A stretch of 64,000 nucleotides of DNA, taken from contig JAFIGT010000003.1 of assembly GCA_017849585.1 (NCBI GenBank), positions 124,001 through 188,000 on the forward strand, written 5' to 3'. This document shows positions 51,604-61,367 of this stretch, piece after piece (the stretch's first letter is position 1; each line of letters starts with the position of its first letter). The stretch is from Verrucomicrobium sp. (GTDB lineage: Bacteria > Verrucomicrobiota > Verrucomicrobiia > Methylacidiphilales > UBA1321). Both the position numbers and the translations under genes were made by a program. Under the pieces are notes generated by a model. It had not been told where the DNA came from, ran no database searches, and was given only the letters and a program-made list of their open reading frames with translations.

Positions 51604-53697
51604 TTATAGATCCTTGAAATGGGCGTTCATGGCTTGGTGTATGCCATCGGCGGAAGATCTCCGGACTTCATGCTTTTTTTGGGTAGCCGTTCGTGAAGGC
51701 AAGGGATGGGGATGCCGGGTATTGTGTATCAGTGGCTTGCGCGGCAGGGGGCGAGTCGATGTGGACGACGGAGGTAATGACGGCTGGTGAGAGGGCGGGC
51801 TTGTGTATTGAGGTTGACCGACGAGGGCTTGCAATTGATGCACCGCGAGCTTTGCTTCCTCGGCCTGGGCGCTTACTTGTTCCGCTGCGCTGGCGCTTTC
51901 TTCAGCGGAAGCGGCAGTGGACTGGGTGATTTTATCCATCTGCGTCAGGGCGATATTAATCTGGCCGATTCCCTGATTTTGTTCCTGGCAGGCGGTGGAG
52001 ATTTCAGCAACGACGTTATCGACTTGGCGGACTTGTTCCACGATAGTTTGCAGGCTTGCATTGACCTGACTGGCCTTTTGATTCATTCGTTCCAGATCGC
52101 CTGCGACTTTTTCTGTCACACTCATGCCGCGCTCACTACTGTCGCTGGACGCTTCAATCAACTTGGCGGTCTCCTTGGCTGCATCGGCGCTCCGGTGGGC
52201 GAGCGCTCGAACCTCGTCGGCCACGACGGCGAATCCACTGCCGGATTCCCCGGCTCGGGCGGCTTCCACCGCTGCATTGATGGACAGGATATTTGTCTGA
52301 AAGGCGATTTCGTCAATGGTCTTCAAGATCTGGGTAATCGCGGAGCTGGAGGCTTTGATTTGGTTCATCGCCCGGCTGAGTTCTTCGGAAGAAGCGGCGA
52401 CGGCGCGCATGCCGTCAGACATGCTGGCGATGTCATGGGCTGCTTTCTCGGCAGATTCGCGGGCATGCTGGGCGAGGTTTTTGGCATTCAGCGCATTCTC
52501 GGCATTGCGTTTGGTCATGCTTGTCATCTCTTCCAACGAGGAACTGGTTTGTTCGAGCGATGCGGCTTGCTCGCTGGCTCCCTGCGCGAGGGTTTGAGAG
52601 TCGGTGGAGAGTTGCTCGGCGGCGGCTGCAGTTTCCGCGGCTCCATTTGAGAGCCGGTCGATGATCCGTTTCAACAGGCCGGAAATACTGCGCGTCATGG
52701 TGAGCGCAAGCAGGCTGGCGACGACAAACGCGATGGCAATTCCGGTGATGACAAAGATCTGCCCGAAGTTCAGCTGTTCTGCGGTGTGATTCGTGGAGTC
52801 GATGGTCAGATCGAGGATGTTCTCGTACAGTTTACCCGAGGCGGCTTTCAATTCCTTGGCCAAGATATTACGGTTTTTCGTGGTTTCATCCACGGTGCTG
52901 AAGGAGGAGCTGATGAGGGTGAATCCTTTCTGGTAGTCCGCCAGGCAGTTGCGCACATCGGCCAGAGCTTGAATATCCTCCGGTTGTTTGAGCTGGGTTT
53001 CGAGTTCCACCAGGGTAGCTTCCAGTTTCTTGAAGCTCGAGTCAGCGGCCTGGAACATCTTGATGTCGCGATACGCCTGGCCGCGCGCGTTGGACAAACG
53101 AATGCCGAGCGAATCGACACGCACTTCCGCCGTCAGGGCGAGGAGATGGAGGGCCTGCTGGCTCTGCTCCGGGGTGGGCTTATTTTTGAGGATCTCCTGC
53201 GAGCGCTGATACTGGCGAGCATAAAGATTTTCGGTGGCGGCATGCCATTTTGGACCGAGCAGGGCGGCTTTCTCCCGGGTGTCCTTGTACACTTCCATTG
53301 CCTGGATGGTGGATTGTACGTTCTGTTCGTATTGTCTTACTTTGGCCAGAGCTGGGGTTAGGAGCTGATCGGGGCCGGACAGATTTGGGGAGCTTTTTAA
53401 ATGGTTAGAAAGCTTTCGACCGCTGTCATCTAGCTGGGTGATCGCCTCGCGCAACGCTTGCAACCGTTCCGGGGATCCGTCCATGACGTATGGCGTCACG
53501 TTGATACGCATGTCATTGACATGCTGGTTGAAGTCGGCCACGAGATCGAGGGCGCGCGCGTAATCGCGACTTAGGATGGTGGCGGAGCGGCTTCCCTGAT
53601 TCATCAGAATCGCCGAGAGCGTTCCGAGGATCAAGACGATGAGAATCACGGCGCCGAAGCCCACGGCCATACGCTTCCCGAAGGTCCACTGTTTCAT
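51604..53697 (-). CDS. Methyl-accepting chemotaxis protein
   Basis: The 697-residue chemoreceptor has two membrane helices (about 11-32 and 310-335) around a helical periplasmic sensor region of four-helix-bundle character. A cytoplasmic signalling domain with the invariant hairpin tip [22 protein letters not shown] follows. A Pro/Ser-rich tail ends without the CheR-docking pentapeptide. ATG 53697 has AGGA upstream and is preferred over the frame start at 53772. No CheA or CheW lies in the window, so its partner array must be elsewhere. Confidence 0.9.
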   Translation of the reverse strand: MKQWTFGKRMAVGFGAVILIVLILGTLSAILMNQGSRSATILSRDYARALDLVADFNQHVNDMRINVTPYVMDGSPERLQALREAITQLDDSGRKLSNHLKSSPNLSGPDQLLTPALAKVRQYEQNVQSTIQAMEVYKDTREKAALLGPKWHAATENLYARQYQRSQEILKNKPTPEQSQQALHLLALTAEVRVDSLGIRLSNARGQAYRDIKMFQAADSSFKKLEATLVELETQLKQPEDIQALADVRNCLADYQKGFTLISSSFSTVDETTKNRNILAKELKAASGKLYENILDLTIDSTNHTAEQLNFGQIFVITGIAIAFVVASLLALTMTRSISGLLKRIIDRLSNGAAETAAAAEQLSTDSQTLAQGASEQAASLEQTSSSLEEMTSMTKRNAENALNAKNLAQHARESAEKAAHDIASMSDGMRAVAASSEELSRAMNQIKASSSAITQILKTIDEIAFQTNILSINAAVEAARAGESGSGFAVVADEVRALAHRSADAAKETAKLIEASSDSSERGMSVTEKVAGDLERMNQKASQVNASLQTIVEQVRQVDNVVAEISTACQEQNQGIGQINIALTQMDKITQSTAASAEESASAAEQVSAQAEEAKLAVHQLQALVGQPQYTSPPSHQPSLPPSSTSTRPLPRKPLIHNTRHPHPLPSRTATQKKHEVRRSSADGIHQAMNAHFKDL

Positions 53698-53778
53698 TGT
53701 TTTATCCTGGTCATGGCGAGGGACGGGCCCCTGCATCGCGGGTTCCCCTCTGTCATCGGACTGTTGAGACAAGATATT

Positions 53779-53834
53779 GACTCCAAAAAGGGAGTCGGAT
53801 TGGGAACGATATCGCTGTAAAATTTTTTTACAGC
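53779..53834 (-). promoter_or_regulatory. Two hairpins between hybrid kinase and chemoreceptor genes
   Basis: GACTCC/GGAGTC (53779-53796) and GCTGTAAAA/TTTTACAGC (53814-53834) lie in the 147-bp gap. The second is 10 bp past the hybrid kinase stop. They may attenuate transcription or mark the boundary of two transcripts. Confidence 0.5.
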
Positions 53835-53844
53835 CAAGACTGAA

Positions 53845-56800
53845 CTATTGGAGAATCGCCAGCGACGCATCGCCTTCAGGGCGAGACTTGACGGCTTTGG
53901 AGAAGGCGCGGCTGATGGTGCGGATATCGACGGGCTGATTGATCCAGCCATCGACGAGGTCCGGAAGGGTTGCGGCGTTGACGGGATTTTCCGCCAAGCC
54001 GAAACAGTAAAATGGACGGATGCCCAATTCATCCACACGTTTGCGAGCGGCTTGGAACAGGCCTGATTTGATGGCCGCCTCATCGAGCAGCAGTGCGGTG
54101 CAGCCGGTGATTTTTTCGGAAGTCAGACTTTCGCCATCATCTTCGATGACCTCAACCTTGCAGCCGATTTCCGTCAGCAATTCGGTTGCAACGAGTCGGG
54201 AAACAGGATCGTGATCAGCGAGGAGAACTTTCCACTGGAAGCGCTCCAGCGGTGCGCGGGAACGGTTGGTGTCGGCCGAGGATTTGCGGAATTCCTGGGA
54301 CGCGACCGCGCCGTTCAACTGGGTCTGCTCCAATCGTACCGAGAAGGTGAAAGTTGAACCCTTTCCCGGCTGGCTCACGACCCAGATGTGACCATCCATC
54401 ATTTCGCAAAGTTTTTTGCAGATTGCCAAACCGAGCCCCGTGCCGCCGTATTTGCGGGTGGTGGAGCTGTCGACCTGGCTGAACGGCTGGAAGAGCACGG
54501 ATTGTTGATCGACGGACATGCCGATCCCGCTGTCTTGGACGCTGATCTCGACTTCGCAGAACTTATTCTCGATCGGGCGGGAGTGGACCCGTAGTGAAAT
54601 TTTCCCATGATCGGTGAACTTGATCGCATTGGCCAGCAAGTTGACCACGATTTGGTGGAGGCGGATGGGATCGCCCTTGAGGGGGAGGGAGCGGGGACCT
54701 TCCACCTGCAAATCAAAATCGATATGCTTCTCTTCAAATTGCGGGCGCAACATTTCGGCGGTTTCTTCGACAGAACGAAGGAGGTCGAAAGGAATCGATT
54801 CCAGACGGAGGCGGCCTGCCTCGATTTTGGAATAATCGAGGATGTCGTTGATGATGAACAGAAGTTTTCCCGCCGAGCTTTCGATCTTGTTGACGTAATC
54901 GGCCTGTTCGGCATTGAGTTGGGTGTGTTTGAGAGAATCGGCGAAACCGCATACGGAATTCATCGGTGTGCGCAACTCGTGGCTCATGATCGCGAGAAAA
55001 GTACTCTTGGTTTTGCTGTTGAGTTCGGCGGCTTCCTTGGCCGTTTTCAGGCTCTTCTCGAGTTCCTTGCGGTCGGAGATATCGGTATGGGTACCGATCA
55101 TGCGTTCGGGCCGTCCCAAGGGATCACGCTGGACGACCGCTCCACGGGAGAGAATCCATTTCCAGCCGCCGTCCTTGGTGCGCATGCGAAATTCCATTTC
55201 GTAATGGCCGCTTTTGTTTTCGATGTGGCCCGACAACCGTTTTAAGGTGGGCTTGAGATCATCGGGGTGGATCAGCGTTTTCCAAGTGTTGAAATGGTGG
55301 GGGAGTTCGTGGCTTTCATAGCCCAACATTTGCAGCCAGCGGGCGCTAAAATAAATGGAGCCCGCCGTCACATTCCAATCCCAGAGTCCATCATTGGCCG
55401 CTTGCAAGGCGAGGTCCAGCCGCTCTTCGCTCGTGCGCCGTTTGATTTCGGCAATTTTGAGTGAAGTAATGTCGGTAAAAATGCCGCTCAAGACTATGAA
55501 TTGCATTTCTGCGCGCGTGACCGAGGCGGAACTGCGAATCCATTTCAGACACGAGTTGCCGTCGTAAATGCGAAAATCGCATGACCAAGGAGCTCCGGTT
55601 CCCAGGGAGGTGCGCAGGGAGTGGTCATATTCGGAGCGGTCCGAGGGAATGATGGTGGATAGAAAGTAATCATAGGTGATGGGCGTGGAGTTGCCTTCCA
55701 ATCCGAGAACCTCCCGAGTGCCGCGGCTGAGAAAGAGAAATTGTCCATGACCTGCGGCGTCAAAATTCAACTTATAAACCGCTCCCGGAATGCTGTCGGT
55801 CACACGCTGCAGAGTGTCTCGTGCCTCACGGGATTTGCGATCGGAGTCCTGCTTCAGTACGATGGCTTTGGCAAGAAGCCAGCTGCCGATCGCTCCAGGG
55901 GCGAGAATGAGGAAGAGAATAAGCGAATTCGTGGTGCCCGTAAGCAGGCTGATCTCCTGAAGCTTCTCGGTGCTGATTTCAGAGAGAATAATCCAGTCGT
56001 CACTTTGCGGGGTCTTGGCCTGAGTGAGGCGGCTCTTGAGTTTGGAATGATTTTTGAGGGTGGTCTCCAGGGGGTCGAAGCGTCTGAAGCTATATAATCC
56101 GGAATCGGTCAGTCGCTGTCCGGATTGTTCCTGGGTGACGATCGATGCCATCTCGCCCAAGCGGTTTAGAAGGGGAGACTGGTGCGTGGGATCGTGTGCA
56201 AATTCCCGCCCGGGCTCCTTGATCCAGCATCCGTCAGCGGACATCATCCAAAGGCTGAGCCAATCGGTATTGGTATTTTCCAATTCATTGAGGAGATTTT
56301 TCCCGAGATAGTTAATGATGATCAGGCAGATCAATTCTTTTTTCTGATTAAAAGCACCTGCTACCAATCGGAAGGTGGGTTTGTGCGGGATTTCCAGCTT
56401 GCCGTCGAGTTTGTTGAGTTCGAAGGGGGAAATGTAGACTTCGCCGGGTTTGAGTAGGAGACCCGTCTTGACGTAGCTGCTGGAACTCTTGTCCCGAAGT
56501 TCCTTATCCGGTACCGGACGGGGGGTGCCGTTGTGGTATTCGACCCGCAATAATTCTTTTCCCTTTGGGCTGATCAATCGGATCTTGTCGTAATCCTCGC
56601 GCAGCCTGAGCAGACTCATGACATCAAGTCCAAGGAGATGGATATTCTCCATGTTGCCAGTCTGGGCGTATTCTTCTAATTCCGGCAATTCCTGAAGAAA
56701 AAGAATGTCCTGCAGTCCATTGATCAGACGGTCGGTGAGGAGTCGTTGGGCCGTATTGAGGGAATCAATTTGCTGGCGCTCGAGGTCCTTGATTTCCTGG

Positions 56801-57003
56801 TGCTGTCGCTGCTTCAGCACGAAGTGATTGCCAATGAAAACGATCACGGAAAACAGTCCGAAAATCAGTGCGAAATATCTCAGAGTGACAGAGAGGTGTT
56901 CGCGTTGGGGAAAAAGGGAGTGGCGCCGGAGATTCCAGCGAGCCAGCTTGATCAGCGTTGCGAGCCGCTGGGCGAGGACGTTCACAGTGGCGTGCGGTTT
57001 CAT
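53845..57003 (-). CDS. Hybrid sensor histidine kinase with degenerate C-terminal receiver
   Basis: The 1052-residue membrane kinase has a first helix at about 41-60, a periplasmic sensor domain (about 62-355), a second helix at about 359-383, and two PAS domains (about 395-515 and 525-645). A HisKA domain with phospho-His H675 in MSHELRTPMNS and an ATPase domain with GGTGLGLAICKK follow. The C-terminal 115 residues resemble a receiver (LLADHDPVSRLVATELL), but the Lys is replaced (WINQPVD) and the Asp context is atypical. ATG 57003 is used; the 105 residues above it are an unrelated frame through the preceding gene. Confidence 0.85.
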   Translation of the reverse strand: MKPHATVNVLAQRLATLIKLARWNLRRHSLFPQREHLSVTLRYFALIFGLFSVIVFIGNHFVLKQRQHQEIKDLERQQIDSLNTAQRLLTDRLINGLQDILFLQELPELEEYAQTGNMENIHLLGLDVMSLLRLREDYDKIRLISPKGKELLRVEYHNGTPRPVPDKELRDKSSSSYVKTGLLLKPGEVYISPFELNKLDGKLEIPHKPTFRLVAGAFNQKKELICLIIINYLGKNLLNELENTNTDWLSLWMMSADGCWIKEPGREFAHDPTHQSPLLNRLGEMASIVTQEQSGQRLTDSGLYSFRRFDPLETTLKNHSKLKSRLTQAKTPQSDDWIILSEISTEKLQEISLLTGTTNSLILFLILAPGAIGSWLLAKAIVLKQDSDRKSREARDTLQRVTDSIPGAVYKLNFDAAGHGQFLFLSRGTREVLGLEGNSTPITYDYFLSTIIPSDRSEYDHSLRTSLGTGAPWSCDFRIYDGNSCLKWIRSSASVTRAEMQFIVLSGIFTDITSLKIAEIKRRTSEERLDLALQAANDGLWDWNVTAGSIYFSARWLQMLGYESHELPHHFNTWKTLIHPDDLKPTLKRLSGHIENKSGHYEMEFRMRTKDGGWKWILSRGAVVQRDPLGRPERMIGTHTDISDRKELEKSLKTAKEAAELNSKTKSTFLAIMSHELRTPMNSVCGFADSLKHTQLNAEQADYVNKIESSAGKLLFIINDILDYSKIEAGRLRLESIPFDLLRSVEETAEMLRPQFEEKHIDFDLQVEGPRSLPLKGDPIRLHQIVVNLLANAIKFTDHGKISLRVHSRPIENKFCEVEISVQDSGIGMSVDQQSVLFQPFSQVDSSTTRKYGGTGLGLAICKKLCEMMDGHIWVVSQPGKGSTFTFSVRLEQTQLNGAVASQEFRKSSADTNRSRAPLERFQWKVLLADHDPVSRLVATELLTEIGCKVEVIEDDGESLTSEKITGCTALLLDEAAIKSGLFQAARKRVDELGIRPFYCFGLAENPVNAATLPDLVDGWINQPVDIRTISRAFSKAVKSRPEGDASLAILQ

Positions 57004-57031
57004 CGCGGATCGGTATGCGGGGAGGAGGAGA

Positions 57032-58147
57032 TTATTTCTGTTCCGATTCGCTACGGAGGGGAATGTGGAGATGAAAGACCGTGCCCGTCTTGTGTCCGGG
57101 GCGCGGGGACTCCAGATCAATACGGCCTCCGAGGGAATCCATCGCCATCTTGCAGAAAGCCAGCCCCAGGCCAACGCCGCGCAGTCCGGCCTTTTGCTTG
57201 AGTTCGATCTGGCTGAATTTCTCAAAGACTTTGTGGTGATATTCGGCCGCGATTGGCTTGCCATCATTGCTGACGGAGATGCGCCAGCCGGGAGAGGCCG
57301 CTTCGAGGCGGACTTCAATCAGGCTTTTGGCTGGTGCGAATTTCAAGGCATTGAGAAGGAGATTGTCGAGGACGCGGGAGAGAATAATTTCATCGGTGAA
57401 GACCTCAGCGGGCTCTTCCTTGGTAGGAAGGAAGACGTCCAGTTGCTTGCCCTGGCCGATGACGGATGCGTAGGTGACGCGTTGCTGTACGAGCTCTGTC
57501 AGGGAAACCTGGCTGGAGGCGACCTGCAGACCGACGGATTCCTTCTTTTCGATATCCAGGATGGCGTTGACGAGGATCTGCATTTCCATGGCCGATTGTT
57601 TGGCGACATGGACAAATTCGCTGGCCTCCTCGGAGAGCGCCCGTGTGCCGAGGACGAGTTGGAGATAGCCGTGATTGACCTGGATCAGGTTGCGTAAATC
57701 GTGAACGAGCATGCCAACGGCGGAGCGGGTGCTTTCAAGCATTTTCGTCGCCTGATCGCCCGTTTGTTTGACGTGGAGGGCTTGGCTGACGTAGGCGATG
57801 AGTTGCTCGCGGGCTACCGGCTTGGTGACAAAGCTGTAGCCGCCCGCCTCAATGGCTTCAACGTGGGTATTGAGGTCACCCCAGGCCGTGACGAAGATAA
57901 TCGGGGTGATTTCGAACTTGGGCTCTTTCTTGAGGGCACGGCAGACTTCAATGCCGTTGATTTCGGGCATGTTGATATCGAGCAGAATCAGATCCGGATT
58001 GATGACGGGTGCGAGCTTCAGGGCCTGACGTCCATCGTAGGCCTTGTAGATTTTGCACGGAATGTCCTTGAGGAAATTCTCGATCACCCAGATGTTTTCT
58101 TCCTCGTCGTCTACCAGCAGGATATTGGGGATAAAGGGAGTGCTCAT
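57032..58147 (-). CDS. Receiver-histidine kinase protein
   Basis: The 371-residue soluble protein joins an N-terminal receiver (D13, D14, phosphosite D57 in LILLDINMPE, Lys in VTKPVA) to a histidine kinase with H149 in MLVHDLRNLI and a C-terminal ATPase (GVGLGLAFCKMAMDSLGG). It has no membrane helix, so it receives phosphate from another kinase and may pass it on. Its ATG overlaps the stop of the sigma-54 activator gene by 4 bp. The hybrid kinase gene begins 28 bp after its stop. Confidence 0.88.
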   Translation of the reverse strand: MSTPFIPNILLVDDEEENIWVIENFLKDIPCKIYKAYDGRQALKLAPVINPDLILLDINMPEINGIEVCRALKKEPKFEITPIIFVTAWGDLNTHVEAIEAGGYSFVTKPVAREQLIAYVSQALHVKQTGDQATKMLESTRSAVGMLVHDLRNLIQVNHGYLQLVLGTRALSEEASEFVHVAKQSAMEMQILVNAILDIEKKESVGLQVASSQVSLTELVQQRVTYASVIGQGKQLDVFLPTKEEPAEVFTDEIILSRVLDNLLLNALKFAPAKSLIEVRLEAASPGWRISVSNDGKPIAAEYHHKVFEKFSQIELKQKAGLRGVGLGLAFCKMAMDSLGGRIDLESPRPGHKTGTVFHLHIPLRSESEQK

Positions 58148-59619
58148 GAGTTTTCTTCAGGGGGTGGAGCGAGCGTGGTTTTCGTATCCTGATCGATGCC
58201 GTATTCGCGCATCTTGCTCAAAAGGGTGGGGCGCGTCAGCCCAAGCATGCGGGCTGTGCGGGTGCGGTTGCCGTGATTGCGGGCCAGCGTTTTCGCCAGC
58301 AGGGCGCGATCGAGCTCACTGATGAGGCGATTGCGGATGCCCTCGGAGTTGACGTCCTGGGCATGGTCCAATGCCTGGTCAATCCAGTCCTGCATGGAAA
58401 AGGAGCGGGGCATCGGAGCCTCGTCCTCACTGGGCTTGGGAAGATCGGCGCAGACATCGCGGACACAACGCAGGGTGATTGGCAATCCGCGCGCGGAAAG
58501 GAGAAGGCGGCGCATGACGTTTTCCAATTCCCGAACATTTCCCGGCCAGGCCAGCGTGGCAAGGACATCGAGGGCCTCGGCTTCGATACCGGGATTGCGT
58601 ACCGAGAAGGCTTCGGAATACTTTTTGAGGAAATGCATGGCGAGGAGGGGGATGTCGCTTGCCCGTTCACGCAAGGCGGGCATTTCAATGAGCGCCATGG
58701 CAATTCGATGGTACAGATCCTCCCGGAATGTTTTATCGGCAGTCATCTTTTCCAGGTCACGGTGCGTAGCGGCGATGATGCGGACATCCACGTTGATATC
58801 TTTGCTGCCACCCACCCGTTGAATGACTTTCTCCTGCAAGACGCGCAGTACCCGGGCCTGCGTGGCCAGGCTCATGTCTCCAATCTCGTCTAGAAACAGC
58901 GTGCCGCCCTGGGCCTGTTCGAACCAACCGATGCGGGTATTGTGTGCGCCGGTGAAGGCGCCCCGTTCATGGCCGAAGAGCTCGCTTTCCAGCAGATTCT
59001 CTGGCAGCGCGGCACAATTGACGGCGATAAATTGTTTTTGGTTGCGCGGGGAGTGACTGTGAACGGCGCGGGCGATTAATTCTTTGCCAGTACCGGTTTC
59101 TCCCCGAATGAGCACCGTTACGGGTTGCACGGCCGCGCGTCCAATATCTTTATAGATGCTCTGCATGGCGCGACTGTGGCCGATCAGCGTGATGTCGCGG
59201 GCGATGGCGATACCATTCTCGTCCACGTCGGAAGGAATGGGCAGGATCTGGGCTCCGGCTCGGTCGAGTGCCTGGCGGATGAGGTGCAGCAGCTCGGTCA
59301 TATCGACCGGCTTTTCGAGGTAATCGTAGGCTCCGCGCTTGGTCGCTTCTATGGCCTCCTCCACGCCTCCGTGGCCGGTGATCATGATGATCGGTACATC
59401 GGGGAAGTCAGCGCGGAGTTTGGAAATCAATTCGAATCCACTCCCGTCCGGGAGCATGAGATCGGTGAGGACGAGGCGGAATTTTTCCTCCTTGGCGGCC
59501 GCGAGCGCCTTCTGGAGCGAGTCGCACCAGAGGGTGGGAAATTGAGCCTGTTCGAGTGCACTTTGATAGAGCGCCCCGGTGTGCTCGCTGTCCTCGAGGA
59601 TAAGTATGCGGCCTTTCAT
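58144..59619 (-). CDS. Sigma-54-dependent response regulator (NtrC family)
   Basis: The 491-residue activator has a receiver (D53 in LVLTDLMLPDG), an AAA+ domain with Walker A GETGTGKE at 173-180 and the sigma-54 contact loop GAFTGA at 220-225, and a Fis-type DNA-binding helix (ARNHGNRTRTARMLGLTRPTLL) near the C-terminus. The start is ATG 59619, with GGAAGG 7 bp upstream; a GTG lies at 59631. It is the first gene in the minus-strand signalling run and overlaps the next by 4 bp. Sigma-54 promoters that it controls were not identified. Confidence 0.92.
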   Translation of the reverse strand: MKGRILILEDSEHTGALYQSALEQAQFPTLWCDSLQKALAAAKEEKFRLVLTDLMLPDGSGFELISKLRADFPDVPIIMITGHGGVEEAIEATKRGAYDYLEKPVDMTELLHLIRQALDRAGAQILPIPSDVDENGIAIARDITLIGHSRAMQSIYKDIGRAAVQPVTVLIRGETGTGKELIARAVHSHSPRNQKQFIAVNCAALPENLLESELFGHERGAFTGAHNTRIGWFEQAQGGTLFLDEIGDMSLATQARVLRVLQEKVIQRVGGSKDINVDVRIIAATHRDLEKMTADKTFREDLYHRIAMALIEMPALRERASDIPLLAMHFLKKYSEAFSVRNPGIEAEALDVLATLAWPGNVRELENVMRRLLLSARGLPITLRCVRDVCADLPKPSEDEAPMPRSFSMQDWIDQALDHAQDVNSEGIRNRLISELDRALLAKTLARNHGNRTRTARMLGLTRPTLLSKMREYGIDQDTKTTLAPPPEENS

Positions 59620-59749
59620 CAACCCTTCCACTTGCCTGTGTCTAATATCGCTCGATCACTCTTTCGCATTAGACCGGAATTCATGTCTTGAGAGTGTTTC
59701 TCGGCATATCTGTGCATAAGAAGTCATCGACGCGAACGAAGACTCCCTT

Positions 59750-59772
59750 GAGTAGGCAGGTTGTGCCTACTC
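59750..59772. promoter_or_regulatory. Perfect 9-bp hairpin in divergent region
   Basis: GAGTAGGCA, loop GGTTG, TGCCTACTC. Without a T-run it is more likely an operator or mRNA leader hairpin than a terminator. Confidence 0.45.
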
Positions 59773-59876
59773 CCGTTTGTGCTTGGAAAAGTCTTTTACA
59801 GTCTCCGGTTTTTTTATCGGAAAACTGTTAAACGATCCGTCGTTGCTGATGGCTTGGATGAGCTCATCTATTTTCG

Positions 59877-59894
59877 TTAATTATTGATAATTAA
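59877..59894. promoter_or_regulatory. AT-rich palindrome in divergent region
   Basis: TTAATTAT-TG-ATAATTAA is an 8-bp inverted repeat about 100 bp upstream of the plus-strand receiver gene, a suitable place for an operator or a bending site. Confidence 0.4.
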
Positions 59895-59995
59895 CTAGTA
59901 ATGAAAATTAAAAAAACTTGGCATGGTACGTGAAGTAGAGGATGGCGTAGACGCAGTCAAATGAAGTCATTGGGGAAGAAAAGGAATCGATCAAA

Positions 59996-60397
59996 GTGAA
60001 AAAGAATAAGGACACGGCGGCGAAGAAGATAAAGAAAATCACCAAAAGCGTGGTGGTTGTGGAAGATGATCAGGAGTTGCGCGAGCACATGGTTCGTATC
60101 TTCGAGTTGGGTGGATATGACGTCCGCAGCGCGACGGACGGAATGATGGCGTTGCAATGCCTGCGGGAGAAGCCCGCGGACTTGGTGATTACCGATGTTC
60201 TGATGCCCCAGATGGACGGCTTTGCTCTGGCCTCGCACCTGGAAGAACTCTACCCCAATTTGCCGGTGGTGGTCATGAGCGGCACCCGTTCCCATTCCGC
60301 CCAGTTTAGCGGACCGAGCCATCCGAATGTGCGCAAGTTTCTGCTCAAGCCAATTGCATTGGATGTCTTGATCCAGACGGTCTTGGAAATTATCTGA
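59996..60397 (+). CDS. Single-domain response regulator with basic N-terminal tail
   Basis: The 133-residue protein starts with a Lys-rich tail (MKKNKDTAAKKIKKITK) and then a complete receiver: acidic residues in VVEDDQEL, phosphosite D67 in LVITDVLMP, Lys in LLKPIA. The start is GTG 59996; the nearest ATG upstream is out of frame. The basic tail could contact nucleic acid or acidic partners. It is followed by a second receiver gene 21 bp downstream. Confidence 0.85.
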   Translation: MKKNKDTAAKKIKKITKSVVVVEDDQELREHMVRIFELGGYDVRSATDGMMALQCLREKPADLVITDVLMPQMDGFALASHLEELYPNLPVVVMSGTRSHSAQFSGPSHPNVRKFLLKPIALDVLIQTVLEII

Positions 60398-60418
60398 AAA
60401 AACGAAAATCGAGGTTCT

Positions 60419-60805
60419 ATGAAAATTCTCCTGGTTGATGATGATGTGTTTATCTGCGCTTATCTAGTTCACGTTTTAACCATCCGCGGTCACCAGGTAG
60501 TGGAACGCTCGACTGGGCTGGAAGGTCTGGCCGCCATCCGGAATGAATCCTTTGATCTGGCCATCGTCGATGTGGTGATGCCTGACATGGATGGGATTGA
60601 ACTGGTCGGCTGTCTTCGTGATCGCTTTCCCCAACTACCCATTCTGGGAATCAGTGGGGGCGATCCGACCATGCGTTCTGGAGGAAAGTTGTATCTGGAT
60701 CTGATGTTGCATGCCGGGGCGGATCAAGTTCTGGAGAAGCCCTTTGAAGAAAAAGATTTTCTCGCTGCCATTGAAGGGGCCATTGGCCACCACCACGTTG
60801 CTTAA
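60419..60805 (+). CDS. Single-domain response regulator
   Basis: The 128-residue receiver has D7-D9 near the start (LLVDDDVF), phosphosite D51 in LAIVDVVMPDMDG and the Lys of LEKPFE. No output domain is present. It is the second of two receivers in tandem, with a repeat protein 22 bp downstream, and probably acts in a phosphorelay with the kinases encoded on the opposite strand. The two receivers are not copies of each other. Confidence 0.88.
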   Translation: MKILLVDDDVFICAYLVHVLTIRGHQVVERSTGLEGLAAIRNESFDLAIVDVVMPDMDGIELVGCLRDRFPQLPILGISGGDPTMRSGGKLYLDLMLHAGADQVLEKPFEEKDFLAAIEGAIGHHHVA

Positions 60806-60827
60806 TACCAAAATACAAACACACATT

Positions 60828-61313
60828 ATGAATCCGCAATTACAGTTGGAATCCGCTTCCGGTTACTTATTCCTGGGCATGGCTGATGAATGCCTGGAGG
60901 AACTTAAGGAGGTGGATTTCCTGACCTGCCGCAGTGAACGTTACATGGTGCTGCGACTGGCGGCTCTCGTTACCAAACGCGAGTGGCTGGAGGCGTTGAT
61001 TGCCTCGCGGATGCTCAAGGCACGCTATCCGGAGTGTGAGCTTGCTTACGTCTCGGGAGCGACTTGCTTGATCGAGTTGGGTCGTTGCTGCGAGGCGGTG
61101 GAATTGTTGCTGGAGGGGCCTGCCTCGATGCGGCACAAGGCGATGACGCACTTGCAAATCGCCTACTGCGAATTTCAAATGGGCAATGATTTTGCCGGAC
61201 GCTATTCCCTCGAGGAGGCTCGTCAATTGGATCCCGAGTTGGTGGCCGAGGCGGAGGGATACATCCGCTCCGAGGTTCCGCCGATCCAGAATTCGGAATG
61301 CATTGAAAATTAA
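60828..61313 (+). CDS. TPR-like helical repeat protein
   Basis: A 161-residue all-helical protein has repeats of TPR character: SGYLFLGMADECLEELKEV, EWLEALIASRMLKARYPE, GRCCEAVELLLEG and DFAGRYSLEEARQLDPEL. It has no signal peptide. It is placed 22 bp after the receiver gene and 54 bp before a cyclic-nucleotide-binding gene, which suggests an adaptor for this signalling locus. ATG 60828 is used; the frame start at 60711 lies inside the receiver gene. Confidence 0.7.
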   Translation: MNPQLQLESASGYLFLGMADECLEELKEVDFLTCRSERYMVLRLAALVTKREWLEALIASRMLKARYPECELAYVSGATCLIELGRCCEAVELLLEGPASMRHKAMTHLQIAYCEFQMGNDFAGRYSLEEARQLDPELVAEAEGYIRSEVPPIQNSECIEN

Positions 61314-61367
61314 TTGCCGTGGATAACGCGCTCTTGCTCTCGGGTCGGATAACTTCTAAAGTCCGAC

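Larger units (their letters stand above)
59620..59995. other. 376-bp divergent intergenic region of the signalling locus
   Basis: The region separates the two oppositely transcribed signalling runs and holds two inverted repeats, listed separately, plus an AT-rich stretch at about 59800-59930. I looked for a GG-N10-GC sigma-54 site. The closest candidates (59713-59735 and 59918-59935) miss the spacing or the GC, so none is claimed. Confidence 0.55.

Noticed and set aside
57004-57318. 105-codon N-terminal extension of the hybrid kinase
   Set aside because: It runs through the coding end of the receiver-kinase gene in another frame.
59620-59995. Possible sigma-54 promoter (GG-N10-GC)
   Set aside because: The best candidates have the wrong spacing or lack the GC element.
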